Source: Proteocatella sp049670425 (GTDB taxonomy: Bacteria > Bacillota > Clostridia > Peptostreptococcales > Filifactoraceae). From it: a stretch of DNA of 5,722 bases. Under the pieces are notes generated by a model, which saw only the letters and a list, made by a program, of their open reading frames with translations, searched no databases and was not told where the DNA came from. The translations under genes were made by a program, and so were the position numbers. The stretch lies in assembly GCA_049670425.1 (NCBI GenBank), contig JBATTG010000150.1, forward strand, positions 1 through 5,722, given 5' to 3'. This document shows positions 1 through 5,722 of the stretch, one piece after another; within the stretch, counting starts at the first letter, position 1; every line of letters starts with the position of its first letter.

Positions 1-40
1 ATATCTGGATGCATATTCTGAGAATGGAAACATTACTATA

Positions 41-1144
41 TTATTTTGTAGTACCTATCACACCTTGTACAAGGTAGTCCATTTGCCAAATTTGTTCTCT
101 GGTTAATTTTTCTGCGTCTGCCACTACTACATTGCCAGCCTGATCTTTTATAGGGCCTGTGAATGGGTTGAATTCTCCAGCTATTATCTTAGCTTTTACT
201 TCTTCAACTTTTTCTTTTGCTCCTTCTGGCGCTACTGATGTAAGGTCTAGAAGCTTTACATAACCTTCTGCCATAGTTCCATAATAGCTGTCTGGTGTCC
301 ATGTTCCATCTATAACAGCCTGTATCTGCTGAACATAGAATATTCCATGATTCCATACTGGTGCTGTTATGAATGCTTCTGGTGCTGACTCTGATGTATC
401 TGAGTTGTATCCGATTGCCCATGCGCCTTTATCCTGAGCCGCAACCTGTGGTCCTGTTGTATCACAGTGCTGGCCTATAACGTCGCATCCTTGTGAAAGA
501 AGAGCCTCTGCCGCCTCTTTTTCTTTCGCTGGGTCATACCATGAGTTTGTCCATATAACCTGTACTGTTGCATCTGGGTTTACTGACTGTGCTCCAAGCG
601 TAAATGCGTTTATTCCTATGAAAAGTTCTGTAAGCGGGAAGGCTCCAACAAATCCAATTTGATTTGTCTGTGTTTTCATTCCTGCTGCTATTCCTGCAAG
701 GTATCTTGCTTCTTCCATTGCTCCGAAATAGTTTCCAAAGTTTGTATCATTTTTCTTATATCCTGAGAAATGCATGAATTTTACATCTGGATATTCGTTT
801 GCAAGTTCTTCCATTGCATCCATGAATCCAAAGCTTGTTCCAAATATGATTGTTGCGCCTTCGTCAATCATGATTTTCGCTGCATTCTTTACGTCTTGCA
901 TAGTTTCTGGAACGCTTTCCTGATAAAGAGTTTTGACTTTGTCTCCCATTTGTTCTTCTAAGTATTGTCTGCCTCTGTCGTGGGCATCTGTAAATCCACC
1001 GTCTCCGACTGGTCCTACATAAAGAAATCCTACTGTTATTGGATCTGCCGCTCCGGCTTCTGTCGTTTCTGTCTTGCTTCCACATCCAACTAGTACAGAT
1101 AGTGAAAGAACTAATACTAAAGCTAGTGATAGTAATTTTTTCAT
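41..1144 (-). CDS. BMP-family ABC transporter substrate-binding lipoprotein (probable purine nucleoside/base receptor)
   Basis: This 367-residue protein looks like the membrane-anchored receptor of an ABC importer. Residues 1-20 form a lysine-started hydrophobic signal peptide ending in a lipobox (L18-V-G-C21), so C21 should be lipidated after cleavage. A Ser/Thr/Glu-rich linker leads to the BMP domain (about 35-360), which opens with ITVGFLYVGPVGDGGFTDAHD. Further family-like blocks are GFVGAFP (164-170), a DPAKEKEAA stretch (204-212), QHCDTTGPQ (225-233) and GYNSD (245-249). Characterised BMP proteins such as Treponema PnrA bind purine nucleosides, and the neighbouring xpt fits a purine ligand, but the ligand here is inferred. 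The start is supported by AAGGGAG at 1151-1157, six bases upstream. A strong promoter lies just before it. No terminator is seen in the 40 bases after the stop, so ATPase and permease genes may follow beyond the left edge. Length is normal for the family and nothing is broken. Confidence 0.93.
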   Translation of the reverse strand: MKKLLSLALVLVLSLSVLVGCGSKTETTEAGAADPITVGFLYVGPVGDGGFTDAHDRGRQYLEEQMGDKVKTLYQESVPETMQDVKNAAKIMIDEGATIIFGTSFGFMDAMEELANEYPDVKFMHFSGYKKNDTNFGNYFGAMEEARYLAGIAAGMKTQTNQIGFVGAFPLTELFIGINAFTLGAQSVNPDATVQVIWTNSWYDPAKEKEAAEALLSQGCDVIGQHCDTTGPQVAAQDKGAWAIGYNSDTSESAPEAFITAPVWNHGIFYVQQIQAVIDGTWTPDSYYGTMAEGYVKLLDLTSVAPEGAKEKVEEVKAKIIAGEFNPFTGPIKDQAGNVVVADAEKLTREQIWQMDYLVQGVIGTTK

Positions 1145-1181
1145 CTCAATCTCCCTTATTTTTAATATGTTTTATGAAATA

Positions 1182-1210
1182 ATTATATCTAATCGTTCGG
1201 AAAATGTAAA
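1182..1210 (-). promoter_or_regulatory. Sigma-A-type promoter of the BMP lipoprotein gene
   Basis: Reading the minus strand, TTTACA (1205-1210) is followed by exactly 17 bases and then a perfect TATAAT (1182-1187). This predicts transcription starting near 1175 and a leader of about 30 bases carrying only the ribosome binding site. It lies after the xpt terminator, so the lipoprotein gene has its own transcription unit. The match is read from sequence; the start point is inferred. Confidence 0.75.
1192..1204 (-). promoter_or_regulatory. PurBox-like operator core inside the promoter spacer
   Basis: On the minus strand the spacer between -35 and -10 contains TTTTCCGAACGAT. It carries the complete CCGAAC core (1195-1200) and agrees with about 11 of 13 positions of the Firmicute PurR box AWWWCCGAACWWT as I remember it. 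The differences are the first A and one W after the core. A bound protein here would block RNA polymerase. PurR of Bacillus typically uses two opposed boxes, and I find no second opposed core nearby, so this is tentative. Confidence 0.3.
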
Positions 1211-1353
1211 GGGATTTTAAGAAAAAATCGTAAAATATTTCAAATTAAAAACCATATAGTTCTATACATTACGAATTATACTGCGCCATTTTTTTATTTA
1301 TAGTTCAATTTGCTCTGTTTTTCGGGATTATTGTACAATTTCGATTTATTTTT

Positions 1354-1400
1354 ATAAAAAAATACCCTCCCTGCTTTTTTAAAGCCTGAAAAGGGTATTC
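1354..1400 (-). terminator. Intrinsic terminator after xpt
   Basis: An eight-base perfect outer stem (AATACCCT at 1361-1368 against AGGGTATT at 1392-1399) encloses a second stem (GCTTT 1373-1377, AAAGC 1381-1385) with a TTT loop. The two stems are separated by an unpaired internal loop. In the minus-strand transcript the hairpin runs into a U tract of about seven (from 1362 down to 1356). It begins only six bases past the xpt stop codon, so it ends that transcript and separates it from the lipoprotein gene. Confidence 0.88.
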
Positions 1401-1405
1401 TCCAA

Positions 1406-1987
1406 TTATATTTTTTTAAAATCAAGACTGCCATCTTCATGAATCTTGCTTATTACCGCCAGCGATTCAACTTTATACCCATCTGCTCTTAGCTTGTTTC
1501 CACCACCTTGAAACTCTTTTTCAACTACGGCTCCAAGGCCCACTACTTCTGCCCCTGCCTGGTCAACAAGGCTTATAAGGCCTCTTGAGGCTTCACCGTA
1601 TGCCATGAAATCGTCTATTATGAGTACTTTGTCTTCTGGTTGAAGATATTTTTTGGTTACTTTTGCAAGAGATACGGTGCCTTTTGTAAAGGATTTGACC
1701 TCTGCCCCATAATATCTGTCCGTCATGGTGTTGGGTTGCGATTTTTTTGCAAATACGACGGGAATATATCCCATGTGAACCGATGTTATTACTGCGATTC
1801 CTATACCTGAGGCTTCTATTGTAAGTATTTTGTTTATGCCCAGGTCCTTGAATCTCCTTGCAAATTCCTTTCCTATCTCATCCATCAGCTTCATATCCAT
1901 CTGATGGTTTATAAAGGAATCCACTTTTATTATATGTCCTTCTCTGCCTTCGCCGTCTTTGATTATCCTATCGATAAGTAATTTCAT
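1406..1987 (-). CDS. xpt: Xanthine phosphoribosyltransferase
   Basis: This 193-residue cytosolic purine salvage enzyme transfers the ribose-5-phosphate of PRPP to xanthine to make XMP, feeding guanine nucleotide synthesis. Length is typical of Firmicute Xpt. Recognisable features are the N-terminal block KVDSFINHQMD (21-31), which is characteristic of Xpt; the strand-loop LTIEASGIGIA (55-65); KKSQPNTMTD (81-90); and the PRPP-binding signature VLIIDDFMAYGEAS (121-134) with its two adjacent aspartates. The start is set by AAGGAAG at 1994-2000, six bases before ATG. It has a good promoter of its own at 2017-2044 and a strong terminator right after the stop, so it is probably a single-gene unit. 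In many Firmicutes xpt is headed by a purine riboswitch or paired with pbuX. Neither is seen here: the 119-base upstream gap is short and lacks the riboswitch core. Confidence 0.96.
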   Translation of the reverse strand: MKLLIDRIIKDGEGREGHIIKVDSFINHQMDMKLMDEIGKEFARRFKDLGINKILTIEASGIGIAVITSVHMGYIPVVFAKKSQPNTMTDRYYGAEVKSFTKGTVSLAKVTKKYLQPEDKVLIIDDFMAYGEASRGLISLVDQAGAEVVGLGAVVEKEFQGGGNKLRADGYKVESLAVISKIHEDGSLDFKKI

Positions 1988-2016
1988 TATAGTCTTCCTT
2001 TTCTATAAACCTTATA

Positions 2017-2044
2017 ATTATACATAGGTAATATAATATATCAA
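2017..2044 (-). promoter_or_regulatory. Sigma-A-type promoter of xpt
   Basis: On the minus strand TTGATA (2039-2044, five of six to the -35 consensus) is followed by a 16-base spacer and a perfect TATAAT (2017-2022). Transcription would start near 2010, giving a leader of only about 20 bases, too short for a riboswitch. No convincing terminator separates it from the DUF1015 gene upstream, so some readthrough from the serine operon into xpt is also possible. Confidence 0.65.
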
Positions 2045-2106
2045 TTGACACATTTTTACAAGACAGTTTTGCTTATCGATTCTTTAGAATCTGTTAATGG
2101 ATATTC

Positions 2107-3387
2107 TTAGAATTTGTGTATGAACAGCCCGCTCTTGAGTTTAGGTTCAAACCAGGTTGATTTTGGAGGCATTACTTCGTTTATGTCACTGACTTTTATG
2201 ATGTCTTCTATCTGGGTTGGATACAAAAGGAAACCGAGGCCGTGACGGTATCTTACGAGAAGTTTGGCCTCCATTTCTTCAAGCATGTTCTCCCCTCCGA
2301 AAAACTCTATCCTTTTGTCGGTTCTTGGATCTTCAATTCCAAGTATGGGGCTTAAAAGATTGTCCTGCAGTATTGAAGTGTCCAAAGATGCGATTATATT
2401 CTCCTTGTCATAAGTTCCTTCTTTGGGTACCAGTCTGTAATACTGTTCCTCCATTATCATGGTTATATGATTCTTATTCTTAGGCTGTATTTTTATAAGC
2501 TTTAATTTTTCATCATTCTTTTCTTTTTCTGCAAACTCTATCTTCTTCATGTCGAATTTTTCTTTGATTTTTGATACGAATTCATCTTTTATCATCCCGT
2601 TCATATCCTTTACCAGTCGGTTGTATGGCATTATGAACAATTCTTCTGATGAAAATACAACTGACATGAAAAAGTTGAAGTTTTCTGTCCCCGTATAATC
2701 TGGATTCTCTTTTCGTTTCATCATCCCTACATTGTATGCTGATGCCGTTCTATGATGGCCGTCTGCTATATAAAGATCATCTATATTTCCGAAAATATTC
2801 TCTATTTTTTCTATATCATTTTCTTCAGCTACCACCCACAGTATCTGCACTACGCCATCATCCGTCACTATATCATATTCCGGCTCATTGGCCTTGGTAT
2901 ACTGCGCGATGAACCTCTTGAGCGCTTCGTCTTTGTTATAGAATAAAAACACCGGCTCCGTGTTTGCCTGACAGGTATAAAAATGATTTATTCTGTCCAG
3001 CTCCTTGTCCACTCTTGTGAATTCATGGCGCTTGATTTTTCCATCCTTATAGTCATCTATTGAGGCGCATCCTACGATTCCATTTTGAGCTCTGCCATTC
3101 ATTATCTGTCTGTATATATAATAGCACTTTTTATCTTCTTGAAACAAAGTCCCATTTTCCTGAAACTCTTCCAGAGTCTGTCTTGCATTTAAATATACCT
3201 GTGTTGAATACGGGTCTTGAGCTTTATCAAAATGTATCTCGCTCCTTGTTATATTCACCATACTCTTGGGATTCTTACCAATTTCTCTTGCTGTTCCCGT
3301 ATCTATTACGTCATATGGTGGCGCTACTACTTCTTCTACCATTTCTTTTGTCGGTCTTAATGCCTTAAAGGGCTTCAGTATTATCAT
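2107..3387 (-). CDS. DUF1015 family protein with DGHHR motif, in the serine operon
   Basis: This 426-residue soluble protein belongs to the DUF1015 family, whose function is not firmly established as far as I know. Numbered from the chosen start, visible marks are APPYDVI (22-28) near the N-terminus, RHEFTR (120-125), YIADGHHRTASAYN with DGHHR at 209-213, and a C-terminal MPPKSTWFEPKLKSGL (406-421). There is no signal peptide or membrane segment. The DGHHR turn resembles the DGHTR-type motif of ParB/sulfiredoxin-fold free serine kinases such as archaeal SerK and staphylococcal SbnI. That resemblance and its place 71 bases after serA suggest a role with serine or phosphoserine, but this is inference. 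Start: the frame is open 11 codons further up to 3420, but ATG at 3387 has a perfect AAGGAG six bases away and gives the usual MIILKPFKALRP opening, whereas upstream ATGs have weak sites. No clear terminator follows. Confidence 0.9.
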   Translation of the reverse strand: MIILKPFKALRPTKEMVEEVVAPPYDVIDTGTAREIGKNPKSMVNITRSEIHFDKAQDPYSTQVYLNARQTLEEFQENGTLFQEDKKCYYIYRQIMNGRAQNGIVGCASIDDYKDGKIKRHEFTRVDKELDRINHFYTCQANTEPVFLFYNKDEALKRFIAQYTKANEPEYDIVTDDGVVQILWVVAEENDIEKIENIFGNIDDLYIADGHHRTASAYNVGMMKRKENPDYTGTENFNFFMSVVFSSEELFIMPYNRLVKDMNGMIKDEFVSKIKEKFDMKKIEFAEKEKNDEKLKLIKIQPKNKNHITMIMEEQYYRLVPKEGTYDKENIIASLDTSILQDNLLSPILGIEDPRTDKRIEFFGGENMLEEMEAKLLVRYRHGLGFLLYPTQIEDIIKVSDINEVMPPKSTWFEPKLKSGLFIHKF

Positions 3388-3391
3388 TGTT

Positions 3392-3399
3392 CTCTCCTT
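3392..3399 (-). promoter_or_regulatory. Ribosome binding site that fixes the DUF1015 start
   Basis: The minus strand reads AAGGAGAG here, with GGAG six bases before the ATG at 3385-3387. The longer frame beginning at 3420 has only AAGGT near it. Ribosomes should therefore start at 3387, and the 11 extra upstream codons are probably untranslated. Confidence 0.8.
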
Positions 3400-3458
3400 A
3401 TTTGTATTCATCTTGAACATATACCTTGCATATTACCCATATCTCTATTTTGAACAAA

Positions 3459-4373
3459 CTATACTGCTTTGTCAATTATTTTGTGGTTTAATTTCATGAC
3501 TGCATCTATGATTTCCTTTCCAATTCTCTTTTGTGCCTCCTTGGTTGCCGCTCCAATATGCGGCGTTGCTGACACCTTAGGATGATTTATAAGTTCAAGG
3601 TTAACCGCTGGCTCTTTTTCAAATACATCTATCCCTGCGCCTTTTACCTGGTCTGTATTAAGAGCCTCCATGAGTGCCTGCTCGTCGACTACTTTCCCTC
3701 TGGCTGCATTTATTATGAATACTCCCTGTTTCATTTTTTCAAATTCAGCCTTTCCAATCAGCGGCGCTCCCGTATAAGGCGTATGAACTGAAATGAAGTC
3801 TGCATTTGAAATCAATTCATCGAACTGGACGTATTTGAACTGCTTGTCTTCTTTGACAAATATATCGTTGAAGATGACCTCCATTCCAAGCCCTTTTGCC
3901 TTCTGTGCAAGAGATCTTCCTATTCTTCCAAAACCTATTATTCCAAGAGTTTTTCCTGATAGTTCAATTCCTTCGTATGCCTTCTTGTTCCATTTCCCAT
4001 CCCTCATGGTTACGTTTGATATTGATATGAATCTTGCAAGACCAAACATATGACCTATGACAAGTTCTGCAACGGAGTCGCTGCTTGCATTGGGAGTATT
4101 TTGAACCGCAATGCCTTTTTCTCGTGCATACTGGGCATCTATGTTGTCAATTCCTACGCCTGCTCTTATTACAAGCTTGAGTCTGCCTCCTAAGGCTGCA
4201 TCTATTATCTGTTTGTTTACTTTAGTTGCTGATCTTACTATCAGGACGTCAACGTTCTTAATCTTGTTTTCCAGATCTTCCTGATCGTAGTGCCCCTGAT
4301 CTACATTCATTCCCGCTGCTTCAAAAGCGTCTGCCGCTATTTTATCCAAGCCATCATTTGCAAGTATTTTCAT
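3459..4373 (-). CDS. serA: D-3-phosphoglycerate dehydrogenase, short form without ACT domain
   Basis: This cytosolic enzyme oxidises 3-phosphoglycerate to 3-phosphohydroxypyruvate with NAD, the first committed step of serine synthesis. The 304-residue protein shows the D-2-hydroxyacid dehydrogenase layout: an N-terminal substrate-domain segment (1-100) with VRSATKVN (46-53) and RAGVGIDNID (70-79), a Rossmann domain with GFGRIG (147-152) and the acidic end of the next strand (D170), then the return to the substrate domain. The catalytic triad is visible as R225 in NAARGKVVDE, E254 in DVFEKEP and H272 in TPHIGAAT. It stops shortly after the catalytic core, so the regulatory ACT or intervening domains of long PGDHs are missing. 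That makes serine feedback inhibition through an ACT domain impossible and leaves the upstream T-box as the visible control. The start has AAGGAG six bases upstream. It lies 42 bases after the aminotransferase gene. A related hydroxyacid dehydrogenase is the alternative, but operon context favours SerA. Confidence 0.92.
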   Translation of the reverse strand: MKILANDGLDKIAADAFEAAGMNVDQGHYDQEDLENKIKNVDVLIVRSATKVNKQIIDAALGGRLKLVIRAGVGIDNIDAQYAREKGIAVQNTPNASSDSVAELVIGHMFGLARFISISNVTMRDGKWNKKAYEGIELSGKTLGIIGFGRIGRSLAQKAKGLGMEVIFNDIFVKEDKQFKYVQFDELISNADFISVHTPYTGAPLIGKAEFEKMKQGVFIINAARGKVVDEQALMEALNTDQVKGAGIDVFEKEPAVNLELINHPKVSATPHIGAATKEAQKRIGKEIIDAVMKLNHKIIDKAV

Positions 4374-4415
4374 GGTTTTCTCCTTCTGTAATCCTCTATA
4401 GTTTCGGATTCTGGT

Positions 4416-5495
4416 TTATTTAAGCTGCAATATTTCATCTATATTTCTTAGCAGCAGCTCTATTTCTGCTACTGTGGTATCTGCCATATGGGCAATCCTG
4501 AAGGTCTTGTCCTTAAGATCCCCATATCCATTTGATATCATCATTGCGCGTTTTTTGAGTTCTTTGTTAAGCTGCGCCACATCTATATTTTTAGTGTTTA
4601 TTATCGTAGTCACCGTCCTTGAAGCCGTAGCTTCTTCTGACAAAAGATTAAAATGCAGCCTTGCCCAGTTTCTTACTATATTCATCATCTGTTCATGTCT
4701 CGCAAACCTGTTTTCAAGCCCCTCCGTGTTAAGGATGTAATCCAGCTGGTAGTCCATAGCAAACATATGTGCAAGGGTCGGTGTTGATGGATACTGATAG
4801 TCTTTTTTCTGTATGAAATCATACAGCTGGAGCAAATCCAGATAAAAACCTCTGTTTGTCACCCCTCTTGCTCTTTCTACGGCCTTTTTTGAAAAGGTGC
4901 ATGCCGCAAGCCCGGCTGGCAGCCCCAGGCACTTCTGGCTTGAAGTTATGCATATGTCTATTCCAAGCTCATCTACCTCGACCTTATGGCCTGCTGCTGA
5001 ACTTACCATGTCTACGCAAAAAACTACTTCTGGATATTTTTTTACCACCTCGGCAATCGCCTTTATGGGATTTGCTATTCCTGTTGAAGTTTCATTGTGG
5101 GTTATGGTAACAAGATCATAATTTCCAGTAGAAAGCGCCCTGTCCACATCTTGCGGGTCTGTAGCTTTTCCCATCTCAACTTCAAAAAGGTCGGCTTGCA
5201 CATTATTCCATTTTCCCATTTCGTACCATCTCTTGCCGAATGCCCCTATTGAAAATACAGCAGCTTTCCTGGCAGTGCAGCTTCTTATAGCGCCTTCCAT
5301 AAGGCCGCTTCCTGAAGAAGTTGAAAGAAGTATCTCCTCTTTGGTGTTCCAAATTATCCTCAGATTTTCTGTAATCCTTCTTTGAAGCGCTGAGGCATCC
5401 TTGGTCCTGTGCCCTATCTGCGGTGTTGCCATTTTTTCAAGTACTTCTGGTCTTACAGTAACTGGTCCTGGTATGAATAGTTTGATATTTTCCAT
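4416..5495 (-). CDS. Class V PLP-dependent aminotransferase (alanine-glyoxylate type), probable phosphoserine aminotransferase
   Basis: This 359-residue cytosolic PLP enzyme probably makes O-phosphoserine from 3-phosphohydroxypyruvate and glutamate. Visible marks are LFIPGPVTV (6-14), QIGHRTKD (26-33), the glycine/serine turn SSGSGLMEGA (60-69) that should hold the PLP phosphate, HNETSTG (133-139), D162 in CVDMVSSAAG contacting the pyridine nitrogen, K188 in SSQKCLGLPAGL as the Schiff-base lysine, YPSTPT (235-240), and R333 in FRIAHMA for the substrate carboxylate. These belong to the alanine-glyoxylate/serine-pyruvate branch, not to canonical SerC. The phosphoserine role is inferred from its place directly before serA and behind a T-box leader. 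Serine-glyoxylate or alanine-glyoxylate transamination is the alternative. GGAGG at 5501-5505 supports the start. It is the first gene of the operon. Confidence 0.88.
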   Translation of the reverse strand: MENIKLFIPGPVTVRPEVLEKMATPQIGHRTKDASALQRRITENLRIIWNTKEEILLSTSSGSGLMEGAIRSCTARKAAVFSIGAFGKRWYEMGKWNNVQADLFEVEMGKATDPQDVDRALSTGNYDLVTITHNETSTGIANPIKAIAEVVKKYPEVVFCVDMVSSAAGHKVEVDELGIDICITSSQKCLGLPAGLAACTFSKKAVERARGVTNRGFYLDLLQLYDFIQKKDYQYPSTPTLAHMFAMDYQLDYILNTEGLENRFARHEQMMNIVRNWARLHFNLLSEEATASRTVTTIINTKNIDVAQLNKELKKRAMMISNGYGDLKDKTFRIAHMADTTVAEIELLLRNIDEILQLK

Positions 5496-5561
5496 GTTTT
5501 CCTCCGATTTAAATTAGCTGTTTTATTTTTAATCGGGATCTTCAGCAATTAATTTTGGGTA

Positions 5562-5600
5562 TTAAAAAAGCTTCCGTCCCTAAAATAAGGGACGAAAGCT
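5562..5600 (-). terminator. T-box regulatory terminator
   Basis: A 13-base-pair stem with one G-U pair (AGCTTCCGTCCCT at 5569-5581 against AGGGACGAAAGCT at 5588-5600) closes a six-base loop. In the transcript it is followed directly by six U residues (5569 down to 5564). It sits about 65 bases before the aminotransferase start. Its 5' arm is the piece shared with the antiterminator, so it is a conditional attenuator and not the end of an upstream gene. Confidence 0.92.
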
Positions 5601-5656
5601 ATATATTCATTTTGTATTTGTATACAAAGAACGGCTTCCGCGTTGCCACCCAAATT

Positions 5657-5686
5657 AGCAGTCCTCAATACTTCTAAGGCTCTACT
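5657..5686 (-). other. Hairpin just upstream of the antiterminator (stem III-like)
   Basis: On the minus strand AGTAG (5682-5686) pairs with CTGCT (5657-5661), and CCTTA (5675-5679) pairs with TGAGG (5663-5667), each with one G-U. The two helices are separated by a small internal loop (AG against A) and capped by a seven-base loop. It ends five bases before the T-box GGG. In T-box RNAs the helix in this place is stem III, which stacks near the antiterminator. The assignment is positional. Confidence 0.55.
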
Positions 5687-5722
5687 CACTCGTTCCCTGT
5701 AACGCGGGCTGGACGGCTTTAT

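Larger units (their letters stand above)
5562..5722 (-). promoter_or_regulatory. T-box leader (3' part; probably tRNA-Ser responsive), cut by the window edge
   Basis: The minus strand carries the T-box core GGGTGGCAACGCGG (5638-5651). In the antiterminator, GGG (5649-5651) pairs with CCC (5589-5591) and CGGAAGC (5634-5640) pairs with GCTTTCG (5593-5599, one G-U). The intervening bulge exposes TGGC (5645-5648) to the tRNA 3' end. The same downstream arm forms the terminator at 5562-5600, so the two folds exclude each other. Uncharged tRNA should favour antitermination and expression of the operon. TGGC fits a tRNA ending GCCA, that is discriminator G, as tRNA-Ser has. The specifier loop with its codon, and the promoter, lie beyond 5722, so serine specificity is inferred from the genes and this base. 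The core differs from the usual GGTGGNACCGCG by one base (AAC for ACC). Confidence 0.9.

Noticed and set aside
1245..1290. Possible purine riboswitch upstream of the lipoprotein gene (TATAAT and ATATGG strings on the minus strand)
   Set aside because: The conserved third-junction segment (TTTCTACC type) and the P1 pairing are absent, and the strong promoter lies downstream of this stretch.
1330..1339. Perfect 10-base palindrome ATTGTACAAT as an operator
   Set aside because: It sits about 120 bases upstream of the lipoprotein promoter in AT-rich sequence and just past a terminator; short palindromes are expected there by chance.
2078..2091. Small inverted repeat GATTC-TTTA-GAATC after the DUF1015 gene as a terminator
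   Set aside because: Only five base pairs and no U tract follows in the minus-strand transcript, so it does not meet the pattern of an intrinsic terminator.
3388..3420. Longer N-terminus of the DUF1015 protein from the ATG at 3420
   Set aside because: The upstream ATGs have only weak ribosome binding sites, while ATG at 3387 has a perfect one and gives the family-like N-terminus.
3060..3499. Plus-strand frames opposite the DUF1015 start and the serA end, some with hydrophobic stretches
   Set aside because: They overlap confidently assigned minus-strand genes; the hydrophobic look comes from reading the complement of charged codons in AT-rich DNA.
4856..5121. Open frames on the plus strand opposite the aminotransferase gene
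   Set aside because: They lie wholly inside a well-recognised gene on the other strand, have no supporting ribosome binding site context, and their translations show no recognisable family.

Overview
The window looks like a chromosomal segment of a low-GC, Gram-positive, probably anaerobic Firmicute of the Clostridia type. The reasons are strong GGAGG-type ribosome binding sites before every gene, AT-rich spacers, intrinsic terminators with U tracts, a lipoprotein signal, and a tRNA-sensing T-box leader. I cannot name the species. All five genes are on the minus strand, so transcription runs from the right edge to the left.

Right part (5722 down to about 2107): a serine biosynthesis operon. 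It opens with the 3' half of a T-box leader (conserved T-box bulge, competing antiterminator and terminator hairpins). The leader's first part, with the specifier codon, lies beyond the right edge. Three genes follow with short gaps: a class V PLP aminotransferase that probably acts as phosphoserine aminotransferase, a short D-3-phosphoglycerate dehydrogenase without an ACT domain (serA), and a DUF1015 protein with a DGHHR motif. The first two genes convert 3-phosphoglycerate to phosphoserine. No phosphoserine phosphatase is visible, and the DUF1015 protein is the natural suspect for a serine/phosphoserine job. The tRNA-facing base of the T-box (UGGC) fits a tRNA with discriminator G, as expected for tRNA-Ser.

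Left part (about 2044 down to 1): purine salvage and uptake. xpt (xanthine phosphoribosyltransferase) has its own sigma-A-type promoter and ends in a clear intrinsic terminator. After that comes a second strong promoter, with a PurBox-like core in its spacer, driving a BMP-family lipoprotein. This is probably the purine nucleoside or base receptor of an ABC transporter whose other subunits would lie beyond the left edge.

There is no gene-free stretch longer than 300 bases. The gaps are 1145-1405 (terminator plus promoter), 1988-2106 (xpt promoter) and 5496-5722 (T-box leader). I see no mobile element, CRISPR array, tRNA or rRNA gene. Most of the content is recognisable metabolism. The least understood item is the DUF1015 protein in its serine operon.
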